Shown: positions 33,335 through 42,722, numbered from the stretch's first letter. The stretch: DNA of 64,000 bases from Pontiellaceae bacterium B12227 (GCA_029432775.1 JAROAZ010000022.1:1-64000), one strand, 5' to 3'. Program-made: numbers and translations. The notes: generated by a model not told the origin, from the letters alone.

Positions 33335-36300
33335 TCGAGTCGTTGAGTGGGAGTGGGGGAGAGATGGAGGGTGCGACTCTGAAGATGTGGGAGGAGTCCA
33401 TTCTGCAGGGAATGGGCTCGGACGATTCGATCCGTTCCAGTGGATGGAATGCCCTGGCCGAATCCCTGCCTGTTCCAAGTGCCCGTTCCATCGGGGATTC
33501 AGGCGACTTCGAGATACGTGAAAAACTGGGGGCAGGAGGCATGGGGGTGGTCTATTCCGCTCATCAGACTTCGATGAACCGCGAAGTAGCCCTGAAAATG
33601 GTCAAGCCGGAGCGCTCTGAATCTCAAACTGCCGCCGAGTCGCTGATGTCGGAGGCCGTTGTTACTGGCTGCCTTGACCATCCCAATGTAGTACCGGTAT
33701 ACGATCTGGGGGTTGATGGGGATGGCCGTATGTTCTACGCCATGAAGGAAGTCGAGGGCTTCCCTTGGAGCGAGCTGATTGGTGAAAAGTCGCTGGATGA
33801 AAATCTCGACATCCTCCTGCGCGTGGCCGATACCATTGCATTTGCCCATTCGAGGGATATTCTGCACCGCGACCTCAAGCCGCAAAATATTATGCTGGGG
33901 GCTTTTGGCGAAATCATGGTGATGGACTGGGGAGCGGCCTGTACGCTGAGCGGTTCCAATGTGGCCGGAATTGTTCCGGCCGATACCGCTTACTGCGGCA
34001 CACCGGCCTACATGGCACCGGAGATGGCCAAGGCAGACAAAAACCGGATGGGTATCGCCAGCGATATCTATCTGCTCGGAGCCATTCTCTACCAGATACT
34101 GACCGGGCGGCCGCCCCGAAGTGAAAAGAATCCGCTATACTGCATTGTTGCTGCTGCTCACAACCGGATCGATCCTGTGGAGGAGGATGGCGAATTGCTG
34201 CGAATTGCGTTGCGCGCGATGGCTACAGCTCCCGTAGATCGGCATGCATCGGTCGAAGAGTTCCAGCATGCCATCCGCGACTACCGTTCCCATTCCGAAA
34301 GCCTTTCGTTGTTGAACCGTGCCAGGGTGAGTCTGTCCAGCGCCAAAGCCAGCTTCGATTACGACTCATTCAATCAGGCGATCTACGGGCTGCGAGAAGC
34401 CCTTACCCTCTGGCCCGAAAATCCCGATGCCCAGCCCCTGCTCGAATCGACCGTCCTCGATTATGTCCGTTGTGCCATGGGCCGCCATGACTATGAACTC
34501 GCCCAGTCCTTGTTGGATAAGGCCAATCCGGCGCACAGTGAGCTGTGGAACCAAATCAGGATTGCTGTCAGGGAGCGCGACTCTCGGAAAAACCGCCTCC
34601 GCCGCGTTCTCCTCACCGCCCGCCTTCTGCTTGTGGCCATGGCCATCCTGTTCGGTATCGGTTTTTTCATGGTTCGCACTCAGCAAAAAGAGACGGAGCG
34701 ACAACGGAACATTGCTGAATCACAAAGGCGTGAAGCCGACATCCAACGAGAAGAAGCTCTGGAACAGAAACGTGAAGCAGAAATACAGAGGGAAAGAGCG
34801 TCAAACGAACACCGCCAAAGCTTGGTTAACCTAATCTCCGCACATTACGGAGAGCAAAACTATGAAGCCACTATCAATTCCTTTTGGCGGTTGCATGATG
34901 AATATGGCATGGATGGCCTCGACGAAGAAACCCTGCTCAACGTCCGTGTTGCGGCTGCAATGAATCCGTACAGGGGTTCCGTCAAGACAAGTGTGGCTGA
35001 TCCACTCGGCATTGTTCAGGCAACCGAAACCAATTGCGTTTGGGTGGTTGGCCATCGGGAGATGAAAAAAGTCTATCTTACGCCCAATGCCGGATATGAT
35101 CCCGAAACCTTGGTCCCCATCCATGATTTTAATTTCGGTAAGCGCAATGCTTCGGGAAAGGTTGTTGAAACCGTGGAATTTCCGAATCCCCTGAAAACCC
35201 ATTCCGCCGTGCATGAGAGCAAGGAAGGGGGACTGTGGGTTGGTAGCGGATCAGTGGTGTACCGCCAAGCCAATGACGGGTGGTTGCCGGTGGTGGATAT
35301 TCTGTCACTCGAGTTTCCAATGCTTTCTCCCGGATATGACATCGGGGAGAAAGTTAGGAATCAATCGCAGGAGTGGTTAGAAGCCTCCGGAAAGCAGCTT
35401 CCAATAACCGGAATCCTGTTAGATTCAGAGTGCCGTCATGTTGCGGTGGTTCTCGGAGGGGGAGTGCTTTGCTGGATAGACCTTTTTCACAAGCAATGCA
35501 TAGGGTGGTATTATGTTGATTTTGAAACACATTGGGATTCGGCGGAGATACAGGGGGCTCCATTGCTTGCGTTTTCCGAAGATGAGGAGTGGTTGTTGTT
35601 CCGTGAAGGGGTAAAGCAGAGTATACTTTTTGGGTTTCATTTGCCGGACTTTTTACGCAAAGGATTTTTCTACGGTCGTAATTATCCGATACCGGATATC
35701 TGTTTTCCCGATGACAGGCGGTGCTGGGCTTTACTGGAATACGAAAACACAGTCTTTTCTCCTGCAAGGGGGGCGTTGGCAAAGCCTATTCCCGGCCTGA
35801 GTTCCTGTAATCATGGCGAGTGGTGTCCTGAAAAGTTCAGTATGGGGCATTTGCCGGTCGATAGTTGGAAGGTTGCTTCACTATCAAAAGACGGATGCCG
35901 TTGTGTGGTGATCACTAAGGATGATGTTCTTTTTTCCGGCTCGACGGTTGAAGGATACGGGCTTGATCTAAGTCGAAAAATTGTTCGCCGGGATTGGGTT
36001 GATGTGAAGGCGTTGAGCCGCAGTGCGGTTTCCTTGGATACCGAGGGCCGCTTAATTTCATACGATATACAGACCTGGGCCTCTGGGAATATAGCACTCG
36101 GCGGAAAGGTGGTTTATCTGTGTTCTGGTTTTCAGCCGGATCAATTGTTTGTGATTGTTGAACGCGGTTATGGTCGGAACGATGTGGTTGAAATCTCTGA
36201 GATTCGATCGGCCTTTCCCCATTTTAGGACCGTGCTGAAGGGGGTTGAAGGGGCTCGTATCTGTTGCGATCCCAGCGGTCGGTGGATTGTGGTTAATGGT

Positions 36301-37932
36301 ATCAAGGGCTGGAAGATATATGACTTAGTCTCTGGGGAAAATATTTTTACGGCTACCAATACCTACGACACCGTGTTTCCCGTGCGGTTTAACGCTAAGG
36401 GTGACTATCTAATCTGGGGCGGTGATTGGAGCTATTTTGCGAGCATCTACCGGGTATCCGATTGGAAGCAGGTTCTGTGGGATGAACGCGGTTCCCATCA
36501 AGACATTTTTTTTCGGGAGGATGAGGACAGGCGCTATGTTGTGATGGCGCAAGGTAAAACGTTGTCTTGCGTTAAGTTGGACGATAATAATATGAATTTT
36601 GTTTCCAATGCCGTGTGGTCGGTTGGAACAGGTGGTAGTTCACTTTCATTGATCCCGTATACGGATCCGTTAAGCATATGTGACTTGTTTTGGTGTAGAA
36701 CATGGGGAGACCGTTTTACACGCATAGATGCTAAAGCTGACAAGTCATCCTCTCTCCCATTCATGCATTGGGCTGGGCGTGGATTGAAGACATCCGTTTA
36801 CAATCAGAATGGTACCAAAGTATTATTGCCTAGACTGAATGGGGAATGCGAAGTGGTGATGAAATCCGATCTCTATCCTTTGTTCGATTCCCGTTGTCTT
36901 ACGGAAAAAGTCGATGCTGCGGTGTTAAATTCAGATGCGTCGTTGGCTGGGTTCTTGTGTAGTGGTGACTTAGTGCTCTTAAACCTTGCCAAGCATGATG
37001 ATGATGATGATGAGGCGGAGGTGGAAAGACGAGCTTCAATACACTATGTTTCCAAGGATGGGTTGAATCAATGGCCTTACACCTCTTGGCTGACTGCAGC
37101 CAATAGCATTCGTGGCGCTTTGAAGGTGGCGGATGGCGGTGCGACGGTTGTTCTCGACGATGGAACCTTCCTTTTGGATAGAGAACTGGATGTCCATGGT
37201 TCTGTCTCGCTCAAGAGTAGAAATGGCCCTGCTTCCACAGTCATTGATGGTGGCGGACGTACTGGATTGTTTCGATTACATACGTGTGAACATGAGCGTG
37301 TAGTTGAAGGAATCACTTTCTCTCGAGGTGCTAGTCAGCGAAGCGGTGGAGGTTTCCTGCTTGAGGGCAGCCAGAGTGTGATGTTTTCAAACTGTGTGTT
37401 TTCTGCCAACAGAGCATTAGGCGGAGGTGCCATAGGTTGTTTTAGTAATGAAACAGACCCCCATTTCTGGGTGAGGATTCATAACTGTGCTTTCATGGAT
37501 AATGTCGCACAAAAATGGGGCGGCGGTGCCGTTCATGCCGGGCTGGAAAAGTCTTTTTGTGACTTGGATATCGTGAACTGCCATTTTACCAATAATCTGG
37601 CGGAACAACAAGGTGGTGCGATTCACTGCAAGGCGGACGTTGCCGAGGTTAAAGTGGTCGGATGTTCTTTCTTTGGAAATGTGTCGGATAATATAGGCGG
37701 CGGGCTGGCAGTCACCATAAATGATGGATCTGCAATTGTTAGGGATTCAAGATTTGCAGGCAATCTTTCGGCGAAAGGCGCTGCCGCCGTCTCGGCCTTT
37801 CCCAGAGCGGGTAGTTGCTTCGTTAGCAATTGCACATTTTCCAATAATCTATCTGGGGGAGCTAACAAATCCGTGCTTGAAAATTTTCAAGGTATAGCCA
37901 TAACGAATTGCACATTTCTTGGAAATGAATAA
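33331..37932 (+). CDS. Giant transmembrane Ser/Thr kinase with propeller-like region and beta-helix C-terminus
   Basis: 1533 residues. The kinase domain is about 60-325: GAGGMGVVY P-loop, Lys89 in ALKMV, HRDLKPQN near 179, DWGAA in place of DFG, and GTPAYMAPE. A helical TPR-like stretch (about 330-420) precedes one membrane segment (about 426-448, LLLVAMAILFGIGFFMV) and an Arg/Glu-rich coiled coil (450-500). A long beta-rich region (500-1240) looks propeller-like, and a (GAT)n run encodes Asp repeats near nt 37000. From about 1245 the sequence is a right-handed parallel beta-helix (YVSKDGLNQWPYTSW, TVIDGGGRTG, repeated GGGA strands) like secreted adhesins. The cytosolic kinase would sense an extracytoplasmic ligand. 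Start fixed by the ATGA overlap with the FHA gene. Confidence 0.88.
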   Translation: MIESLSGSGGEMEGATLKMWEESILQGMGSDDSIRSSGWNALAESLPVPSARSIGDSGDFEIREKLGAGGMGVVYSAHQTSMNREVALKMVKPERSESQTAAESLMSEAVVTGCLDHPNVVPVYDLGVDGDGRMFYAMKEVEGFPWSELIGEKSLDENLDILLRVADTIAFAHSRDILHRDLKPQNIMLGAFGEIMVMDWGAACTLSGSNVAGIVPADTAYCGTPAYMAPEMAKADKNRMGIASDIYLLGAILYQILTGRPPRSEKNPLYCIVAAAHNRIDPVEEDGELLRIALRAMATAPVDRHASVEEFQHAIRDYRSHSESLSLLNRARVSLSSAKASFDYDSFNQAIYGLREALTLWPENPDAQPLLESTVLDYVRCAMGRHDYELAQSLLDKANPAHSELWNQIRIAVRERDSRKNRLRRVLLTARLLLVAMAILFGIGFFMVRTQQKETERQRNIAESQRREADIQREEALEQKREAEIQRERASNEHRQSLVNLISAHYGEQNYEATINSFWRLHDEYGMDGLDEETLLNVRVAAAMNPYRGSVKTSVADPLGIVQATETNCVWVVGHREMKKVYLTPNAGYDPETLVPIHDFNFGKRNASGKVVETVEFPNPLKTHSAVHESKEGGLWVGSGSVVYRQANDGWLPVVDILSLEFPMLSPGYDIGEKVRNQSQEWLEASGKQLPITGILLDSECRHVAVVLGGGVLCWIDLFHKQCIGWYYVDFETHWDSAEIQGAPLLAFSEDEEWLLFREGVKQSILFGFHLPDFLRKGFFYGRNYPIPDICFPDDRRCWALLEYENTVFSPARGALAKPIPGLSSCNHGEWCPEKFSMGHLPVDSWKVASLSKDGCRCVVITKDDVLFSGSTVEGYGLDLSRKIVRRDWVDVKALSRSAVSLDTEGRLISYDIQTWASGNIALGGKVVYLCSGFQPDQLFVIVERGYGRNDVVEISEIRSAFPHFRTVLKGVEGARICCDPSGRWIVVNGIKGWKIYDLVSGENIFTATNTYDTVFPVRFNAKGDYLIWGGDWSYFASIYRVSDWKQVLWDERGSHQDIFFREDEDRRYVVMAQGKTLSCVKLDDNNMNFVSNAVWSVGTGGSSLSLIPYTDPLSICDLFWCRTWGDRFTRIDAKADKSSSLPFMHWAGRGLKTSVYNQNGTKVLLPRLNGECEVVMKSDLYPLFDSRCLTEKVDAAVLNSDASLAGFLCSGDLVLLNLAKHDDDDDEAEVERRASIHYVSKDGLNQWPYTSWLTAANSIRGALKVADGGATVVLDDGTFLLDRELDVHGSVSLKSRNGPASTVIDGGGRTGLFRLHTCEHERVVEGITFSRGASQRSGGGFLLEGSQSVMFSNCVFSANRALGGGAIGCFSNETDPHFWVRIHNCAFMDNVAQKWGGGAVHAGLEKSFCDLDIVNCHFTNNLAEQQGGAIHCKADVAEVKVVGCSFFGNVSDNIGGGLAVTINDGSAIVRDSRFAGNLSAKGAAAVSAFPRAGSCFVSNCTFSNNLSGGANKSVLENFQGIAITNCTFLGNE

Positions 37933-38149
37933 CCGCTGGCGACATGCAGTTGTGCCAACTGAATTAAGTGGTTTTCCCTTCCTGTTTGCATCTATCGCAT
38001 GGCGCACCGCTTTTGCTATGCACCCTATCTTTTATTCGCGATACCCTTTCACGAAAAAGAACATTTCCGAATAAGATTAGAACCACTCATGGAGTATGTG
38101 GTTGCATATCGTCGGCATAGGGCGGGCGAAAGTAAAAGGAGAATACAAA

Positions 38150-39148
38150 ATGAAAACGGGAATGTTTGTTGCGCTGGTGCTGGTTTGTACGCAATTTGCG
38201 GGAGCAAATGAGATGTTTCGGCTTACTGCCACTACGCATTCGGAGACGCAAAACCTAAGTCAGGTGGTTGCCGATCAGTTCGGGATGGCGGCCTCTGTGG
38301 CTGATTGGGAAAATATTAAATCCGCTATCGCGCACGATCCAGAGCGCCTTCAGCAATTTTATGAGCTGGTAGGTTTAAGGGACGAGGACGAAGCAATATG
38401 TGCAAGAAACGGCGCATACATTACTGGTTCCAACCGTCAATACTATCTCCAGCGTTTTGATTCAGGCCCTTATGGAGGTTTTCTCGTCCATGATCAAATA
38501 GGAAGCCTTTATTTGGGGTCTTGGTATGGTCTGGATATGAACGTTATTGCATCGACCACTGAAGAAGATCCATTCAAGGGTTTTGCAATCACGCACGATA
38601 GGCATCCTGTTGGAGAGAATGTGGAAGCCTATACAGATGCATATTTCGGCAGCGCTGCAAATGTTGCGGACTGGGATGATATTAAGGCATTGGTTTCTGG
38701 CGATCCCTCTGCCCTGGTCGAGTTCTATGAAACGGTTGGTCTTCAGGATCAACATACTGCTGTTTGTCTCCGGAATGGAGCACGTTTCCATAGTGGAGAT
38801 CGTCAATACTTTTTGAACCGGTTTGATTCCGGTCCACACGCCGGATTCGCTGTGCACGATAGTGTTGGTACGCTGTATCTAGGATCGTGGTATGGGTTTA
38901 GTGGAAATATTATTGCGGAACGTTCGGCCAATGGTATCGGACCCGTTGCACATATGTCGCAGGCGGTCGAGATTTTCTGGGTTGGCAAGTCGAACGCTAC
39001 ATACCAAATCGAAGGTGTTGACAGTTTGCTTAATACAAATTGGGTGGCGTTTGGAGATCCTTTTATTGGGGATGCGGGAACAAATATCATCTTGTTCTCG
39101 ACACGAGGAACCTCTAACCGCTACTTCAGAGTTCAGGAAAGTGAATGA
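38150..39148 (+). CDS. Secreted protein with an internal duplication, downstream of the kinase
   Basis: 332 residues. AGGAGA before ATG 38150 and a signal peptide (MKTGMFVALVLVCTQFAGA-NE) support the start. Two about 90-residue repeats follow: residues about 45-135 and about 160-250 share SVADW/NVADW, AxCxRNGA, DRQYFLNRFDSGP and GSLYLGSWYG. Each has one conserved Cys. The C-terminal module (VEIFWVGKSNATYQIEGVDSLLNTNWVAFG...RYFRVQ) is a beta-sandwich type common in PVC secreted proteins. I do not recognise the repeat. Its position suggests a ligand, partner or target of the kinase beta-helix. Confidence 0.75.
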   Translation: MKTGMFVALVLVCTQFAGANEMFRLTATTHSETQNLSQVVADQFGMAASVADWENIKSAIAHDPERLQQFYELVGLRDEDEAICARNGAYITGSNRQYYLQRFDSGPYGGFLVHDQIGSLYLGSWYGLDMNVIASTTEEDPFKGFAITHDRHPVGENVEAYTDAYFGSAANVADWDDIKALVSGDPSALVEFYETVGLQDQHTAVCLRNGARFHSGDRQYFLNRFDSGPHAGFAVHDSVGTLYLGSWYGFSGNIIAERSANGIGPVAHMSQAVEIFWVGKSNATYQIEGVDSLLNTNWVAFGDPFIGDAGTNIILFSTRGTSNRYFRVQESE

Positions 39149-39189
39149 TCGTATTATAGTTTCAATAATTTAAAGTTGATTTAATGAAT

Positions 39190-39224
39190 GCCGTGACAAG
39201 AAGGGAAACCCTTCTTGTTACGGC
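39190..39224 (+). terminator. Strong hairpin, probable terminator
   Basis: A 16-bp stem GCCGTGACAAGAAGGG / CCCTTCTTGTTACGGC with one wobble and an AAA loop, then TATTCTTT. Ends the signalling cassette and separates it from the minus-strand corrinoid genes. Confidence 0.75.
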
Positions 39225-39325
39225 TATTCTTTGCCGCACCCCACCTATCGTGTGAAGGTGTGTATGTCGGAATAGATTTGCGCTGAAAATTAAGTGCAAC
39301 ATATCCCGACGCTTTTAAGAGTGGA

Positions 39326-40069
39326 TTACTTGTCCTGAGTATAGCGCACGATATTTTCGGTATGGGCGGGAATGATTTTTGCGCCGGGCGGAATCACCAG
39401 GAAGTTTTCGGAATCCCATTCGCCAAGCAGCAAGCTGTGAAGCAGTTCCAGACTGCCTTCCACTTTTTTAAATTTCCAACCTTTGGAATTCGCTTCATCC
39501 TTTGCCGTTTTTTCAAAAGAATCATTCGGCTCCATGCCCATTTCAATGAAGGTGATCTGGGAATAATTTTTTTCCGTATCGCATAATTCTTCCCAGAGAA
39601 ATTCTGCGTTGTCTTCGCCGTACTTATTCACGAGCTGTTCGTAGCTCATATCCATGCCCAGCTGTGTTGGAATCGAAATGTCTTTCAGCTCATCGGCTAC
39701 GTAATCCCGTTCAATCCATCCGGTTGTTTTGAAAAAGGTGCCGGGGTTTTCGTCAAAATATTTTCGATAGCGTGCACGGCTTCCCAGAAACAGGGTGATG
39801 CAGTCGTGGGCGCGGGGCAGGACCAGTTGTATATTGCGCGCTGTCAGGCCATCTAGTCCATTGTTGCAGAGGCCGTAGCCCAGAAGGATGGCATCGTAGT
39901 TCTGTTTCGATGCGGTATCCACCTGTTCCTGCAGTCGTTTGAGCATTTCTTCAGTCGGGATATCGTGCAGGCCCTTCTGCATGAACTCCACGTCGATTTG
40001 ATGGGGCGTCTCTTTTAAGAGAAACTCCATCTCCCTGAAAAATATTTCACAACTGATCAGCTTTAACTT
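39326..40069 (-). CDS. DUF1638 family protein
   Basis: A 247-residue protein with DUF1638 features: MKLKLISCEIFFREMEF, YDAILLGYGLCNNGLDGL and PRAHDCITLFLGSRARYRKYF. DUF1638 genes commonly sit with corrinoid methyltransferase and corrinoid-activation genes, but the role is not established; the conserved Cys and His residues suggest metal or cofactor handling. Start at MKLKLIS (40069), although no clear ribosome site is seen. Last gene of the 48.9-39.3 kb minus-strand run. It carries a perfect palindrome copy (39474-39488). Confidence 0.82.
   Translation of the reverse strand, partial: KLKLISCEIFFREMEFLLKETPHQIDVEFMQKGLHDIPTEEMLKRLQEQVDTASKQNYDAILLGYGLCNNGLDGLTARNIQLVLPRAHDCITLFLGSRARYRKYFDENPGTFFKTTGWIERDYVADELKDISIPTQLGMDMSYEQLVNKYGEDNAEFLWEELCDTEKNYSQITFIEMGMEPNDSFEKTAKDEANSKGWKFKKVEGSLELLHSLLLGEWDSENFLVIPPGAKIIPAHTENIVRYTQDK
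39474..39488. repeat. Dispersed palindrome, perfect copy
   Basis: Spacer CCT. Inside the DUF1638 gene, read on the minus strand as NSKGWK. Confidence 0.95.
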
Positions 40070-40077
40070 CATAAAAC

Positions 40078-40142
40078 AACATAACCACAAGATGCACAAA
40101 TATCACAAGAAGGGTGTTTTGAGCATTCTGCGTATTTTGTGG
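40078..40142. repeat. AACCACAAGATGCACAAA / TTTTGTGGTTAA phrase repeat
   Basis: The 73-base gap between DUF1638 and the activase is almost entirely an inverted phrase: TAACCACAAGATGCACAAATATCACAAG...GCGTATTTTGTGGTTAA. Same vocabulary as 4150-4260 and 3083-3105. Confidence 0.55.
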
Positions 40143-41780
40143 TTAACAATAAATGGTAGGGAAGTCGTCGGTTTCGAGGTTGGGGATGGCAAGGGCTTCC
40201 TGGTAGTGGTTGGTGAAATGCTCGGTCTGGTTGAGTGTGACGATCCGAGGTTTTTCGATGAGCTCGAGATAGGCCGCGGCCGTATTTTGGTCGAGCAGGG
40301 CGAGGGCGGCACCGGCCAGCGAGCCGTTGCCGATGACGTCATATTTATCCGTTCCAATGTCTGGAAGCAGTCCGATGCAGATGGCATTTTCCAGATTAAT
40401 GTGTTTGGCAAATCCTCCGGCCAACACCAGATGGTCTATTTCATGAACGGTTTTTCCCAGCTCCGCCAACAGCGACTTCAGCCCACCGTAAATAGCTGCT
40501 TTGGCTTTGAGGATCTCTGCAATGTCGCCTTCGGTTATGGTGATGGATTCACCCGTGGCAGAAAGTTCCGGGGCAACCAGCATACACGCGTGCATGCCGG
40601 CCACTTTTTCATAGCGCCCCTGTTTTTTCAGCATCTCGATGTCGAGGCGGCCCATCATATTAATCAGTCCGCAGCGGAAGCCCTCGGCAATAAAGTCAAT
40701 GATGGCCGACCCGCAAAGGCCCATGGGGTTCGGTTCGCCAATAACGGTCAGTTCAAAATCGAGATGTTCATCGTATTTAATCGTGTCGATGGCCCGGCTT
40801 GCCGCGCGGGCCCCGTGCAGGAGTCCGGCGCCTTCAAAGGCCGGACCGGCTGCCGTGGCGCACGCACTCATCTCGCCGTCTAAGCTCGCAACCATTTCGC
40901 CGTTGGTGCCGATGTCGACCAATACATGAAGGCCGTTTTTTTTCCAAAGGTTGGAAACATACAGGTCGGAAGTAATGTCGCCGCCGACATAGCCGGAGAT
41001 CGCCGGAACGGCTACGACCATAGCCTCGGGATTTACATCAATGCCAAGGGTGCCGGCTTTTGCTTCAAAGGTGCGGCTCACCGGTTCAAACGGAAGGGTG
41101 CCGATGCTGACCGGAGAGGTGTTGTAGAAAATGTGGGTCATCACGGTGTTGCCCGAAATGGCCAGTTGAACGATGTCGGCAGAATTTGTATCGGTTTCGG
41201 CGCACAGCTTGTGAATGATCGGGTTCAGGGTGTGTTCAACCACAAGGTCCTGAAGTTTTTCCAGTTCGCCCTCGGTGTTGCAGAGCGAGATACGGGAGAC
41301 GACATCGTCGGCCTTGATGATCTGCTGGTTGTAGAGCGATTCTCTGCTCAGAATTTTTCCGGTCGGTAAATCGATCAGTGCCGCGACGACAGTGGTGGTT
41401 CCAATGTCGACGGCCATTCCGAAGCCTTCCCTGAAGCGGGGATTGTGTTCATGATCCGGAATGTCCATTTCGTCGGCAATTCGCGCACCGTCGAATGAAA
41501 TAACTGATGAGCTGGGGAGGAAAATATCTGCGTCATCGCTCAGTACATACGTCTGGCAGGAAAGCACCTCGCATCGTTGTTCTGTCTGCACAACGAGCTC
41601 TTCGTCAAACACGCGGTAGCGGCCTTGGCCAAGAAGGACGTTGCAACTGGCGCAGGAGCCGCGGCCGCCGCACTTCGCATCAATATGCCACCCGGCCTGA
41701 CGGGCAAGGTCCATTACGGAGCATTCGGCGGCCGGTTCAACTTGGATGGTCTTGCCTTCAAAGTGGATGCGTATGGACAT
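40143..41780 (-). CDS. Corrinoid reductive activation protein (RACo/RamA-like, ferredoxin plus ASKHA)
   Basis: 545 residues. An N-terminal 2Fe-2S ferredoxin domain (about 1-90) has CGGRGSCASCNV plus a later Cys near 75. The ASKHA-type ATPase fold (about 120-530) has VDIGTTTVVAALID, ISGNTVMTHIF, VDIGTNGEMVA and the VLAGGFAKHINLENA motif. It matches the DUF4445/RACo group, which uses ATP and an electron to reduce inactive Co(II) corrinoid proteins to Co(I). It sits just downstream of the corrinoid protein gene. It contains palindrome copies, perfect at 40942-40956 and one mismatch at 40352-40366. Confidence 0.92.
   Translation of the reverse strand: MSIRIHFEGKTIQVEPAAECSVMDLARQAGWHIDAKCGGRGSCASCNVLLGQGRYRVFDEELVVQTEQRCEVLSCQTYVLSDDADIFLPSSSVISFDGARIADEMDIPDHEHNPRFREGFGMAVDIGTTTVVAALIDLPTGKILSRESLYNQQIIKADDVVSRISLCNTEGELEKLQDLVVEHTLNPIIHKLCAETDTNSADIVQLAISGNTVMTHIFYNTSPVSIGTLPFEPVSRTFEAKAGTLGIDVNPEAMVVAVPAISGYVGGDITSDLYVSNLWKKNGLHVLVDIGTNGEMVASLDGEMSACATAAGPAFEGAGLLHGARAASRAIDTIKYDEHLDFELTVIGEPNPMGLCGSAIIDFIAEGFRCGLINMMGRLDIEMLKKQGRYEKVAGMHACMLVAPELSATGESITITEGDIAEILKAKAAIYGGLKSLLAELGKTVHEIDHLVLAGGFAKHINLENAICIGLLPDIGTDKYDVIGNGSLAGAALALLDQNTAAAYLELIEKPRIVTLNQTEHFTNHYQEALAIPNLETDDFPTIYC
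40942..40956. repeat. Dispersed palindrome, perfect copy
   Basis: Spacer AGG. Inside the activase gene, read on the minus strand as SNLWK. Confidence 0.95.
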
Positions 41781-41798
41781 GGATAGAAATCCCTTGGG

Positions 41799-41888
41799 TG
41801 TCGAATGTCAAAAAGCCGAAAGTCTGAAAGTCGCTGCATGGCAACGAGCTAAAAGACATTCGACCTTCAGACGTTTGACTTTAGACCT
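41799..41888. repeat. GTCGAAGG-type inverted phrase repeat, copy 2
   Basis: Left arm 41799-41833 (GTCGAATGTCAAAAAGCCGA...) is the approximate complement of right arm 41849-41888 (AAAGACATTCGACCTTCAGACG...). It fills the gap between the corrinoid protein stop and the activase start. Related to 30494-30562; both copies are in gaps of the corrinoid genes. Confidence 0.7.
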
Positions 41889-41890
41889 CT

Positions 41891-42517
41891 TTATGCCGCA
41901 ATGCCGAGTGCGGCTTTGGCCGCATGCACGGCGGTATTGGCATCGTCGGAATATCCGTCCGCACCAATCTCGTTTGCATATTCCTGGGTTACCGGAGCGC
42001 CGCCGATCAGGATTTTTGCGGAGCTGCCGTTCAGGCCCTCAACGATTTCCTTCATATAAGGCATCGTCGTGGTGAGCAGGGCACTGAGTAGAACGATCTG
42101 CGCGCCGTTTTCGACCGCTTCTTTATATTTATCCACATCGCAATCCACGCCGAGGTCCATCACTTCAAAGCCTGCGCCTTTCAGCATCATGGCAACGAGG
42201 TTTTTACCGATGTCGTGGAGGTCGCCTTTAACGGTTCCAATGGCCACCTTGCCGATCGGTTCGTGACCGGCTGCCTGCAGCAGCGGATCCAGCAGGTCGA
42301 GTCCGGCCTGCATGGCGCGGGCTGCAATCAGCATTTCCGGAACATAGGCTTCGTTGCGCGAGAAGCGGTCTCCGATTTCAGCCATGGCCGGAACCATGGA
42401 TTCCATCAGGATACTTTCAACGTTGGTGCCTGCATCAATATCGGTCTGGACCAATGCGGATACATCTTTGCGTTTGCCCTTCAGTACCGCTTCAAATAAT
42501 TCTTCGTTTCTAGCCAT
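41891..42517 (-). CDS. Corrinoid (B12-binding) methyltransferase protein
   Basis: A 208-residue corrinoid carrier of the MtaC/MtbC/MtgC type. The N-terminal helical cap domain is about 1-85. The B12-binding domain has the DLHDIG motif (DxHxxG, residues 99-104), whose His is the lower cobalt ligand, followed by GAGFEVMDLGVD and ILIGGAPVTQEYANEIGADGYSDDA. It holds the methyl group as methyl-Co(III) between the substrate-specific methyltransferase and tetrahydrofolate. It is preceded by a 205-base gap after fhs (transcription order), so it may have its own promoter. Confidence 0.93.
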   Translation of the reverse strand: MARNEELFEAVLKGKRKDVSALVQTDIDAGTNVESILMESMVPAMAEIGDRFSRNEAYVPEMLIAARAMQAGLDLLDPLLQAAGHEPIGKVAIGTVKGDLHDIGKNLVAMMLKGAGFEVMDLGVDCDVDKYKEAVENGAQIVLLSALLTTTMPYMKEIVEGLNGSSAKILIGGAPVTQEYANEIGADGYSDDANTAVHAAKAALGIAA

Positions 42518-42722
42518 AGCTTCTTCCCTCGAACTTTCATTGGTTAGTTACAAATTCAGAGGATTACTTTTTTACCATGTTTTTCTATAGGAAATAGAAC
42601 GTTCAGGCTGAAAAGTGGTCTGATCTTGCTGCAAATGACCTGCTTGAATATACGTGGTTGGTATTTTAATCATGCAAATGTCTTTAAATGGCCCTTTTAT
42701 GGTAATCACAGGAGAAATATTT

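Noticed and set aside
36990..37020. (GAT)n run in the kinase gene as a phase-variation switch
   Set aside because: Trinucleotide units keep the frame, so slippage would change only the number of Asp residues.
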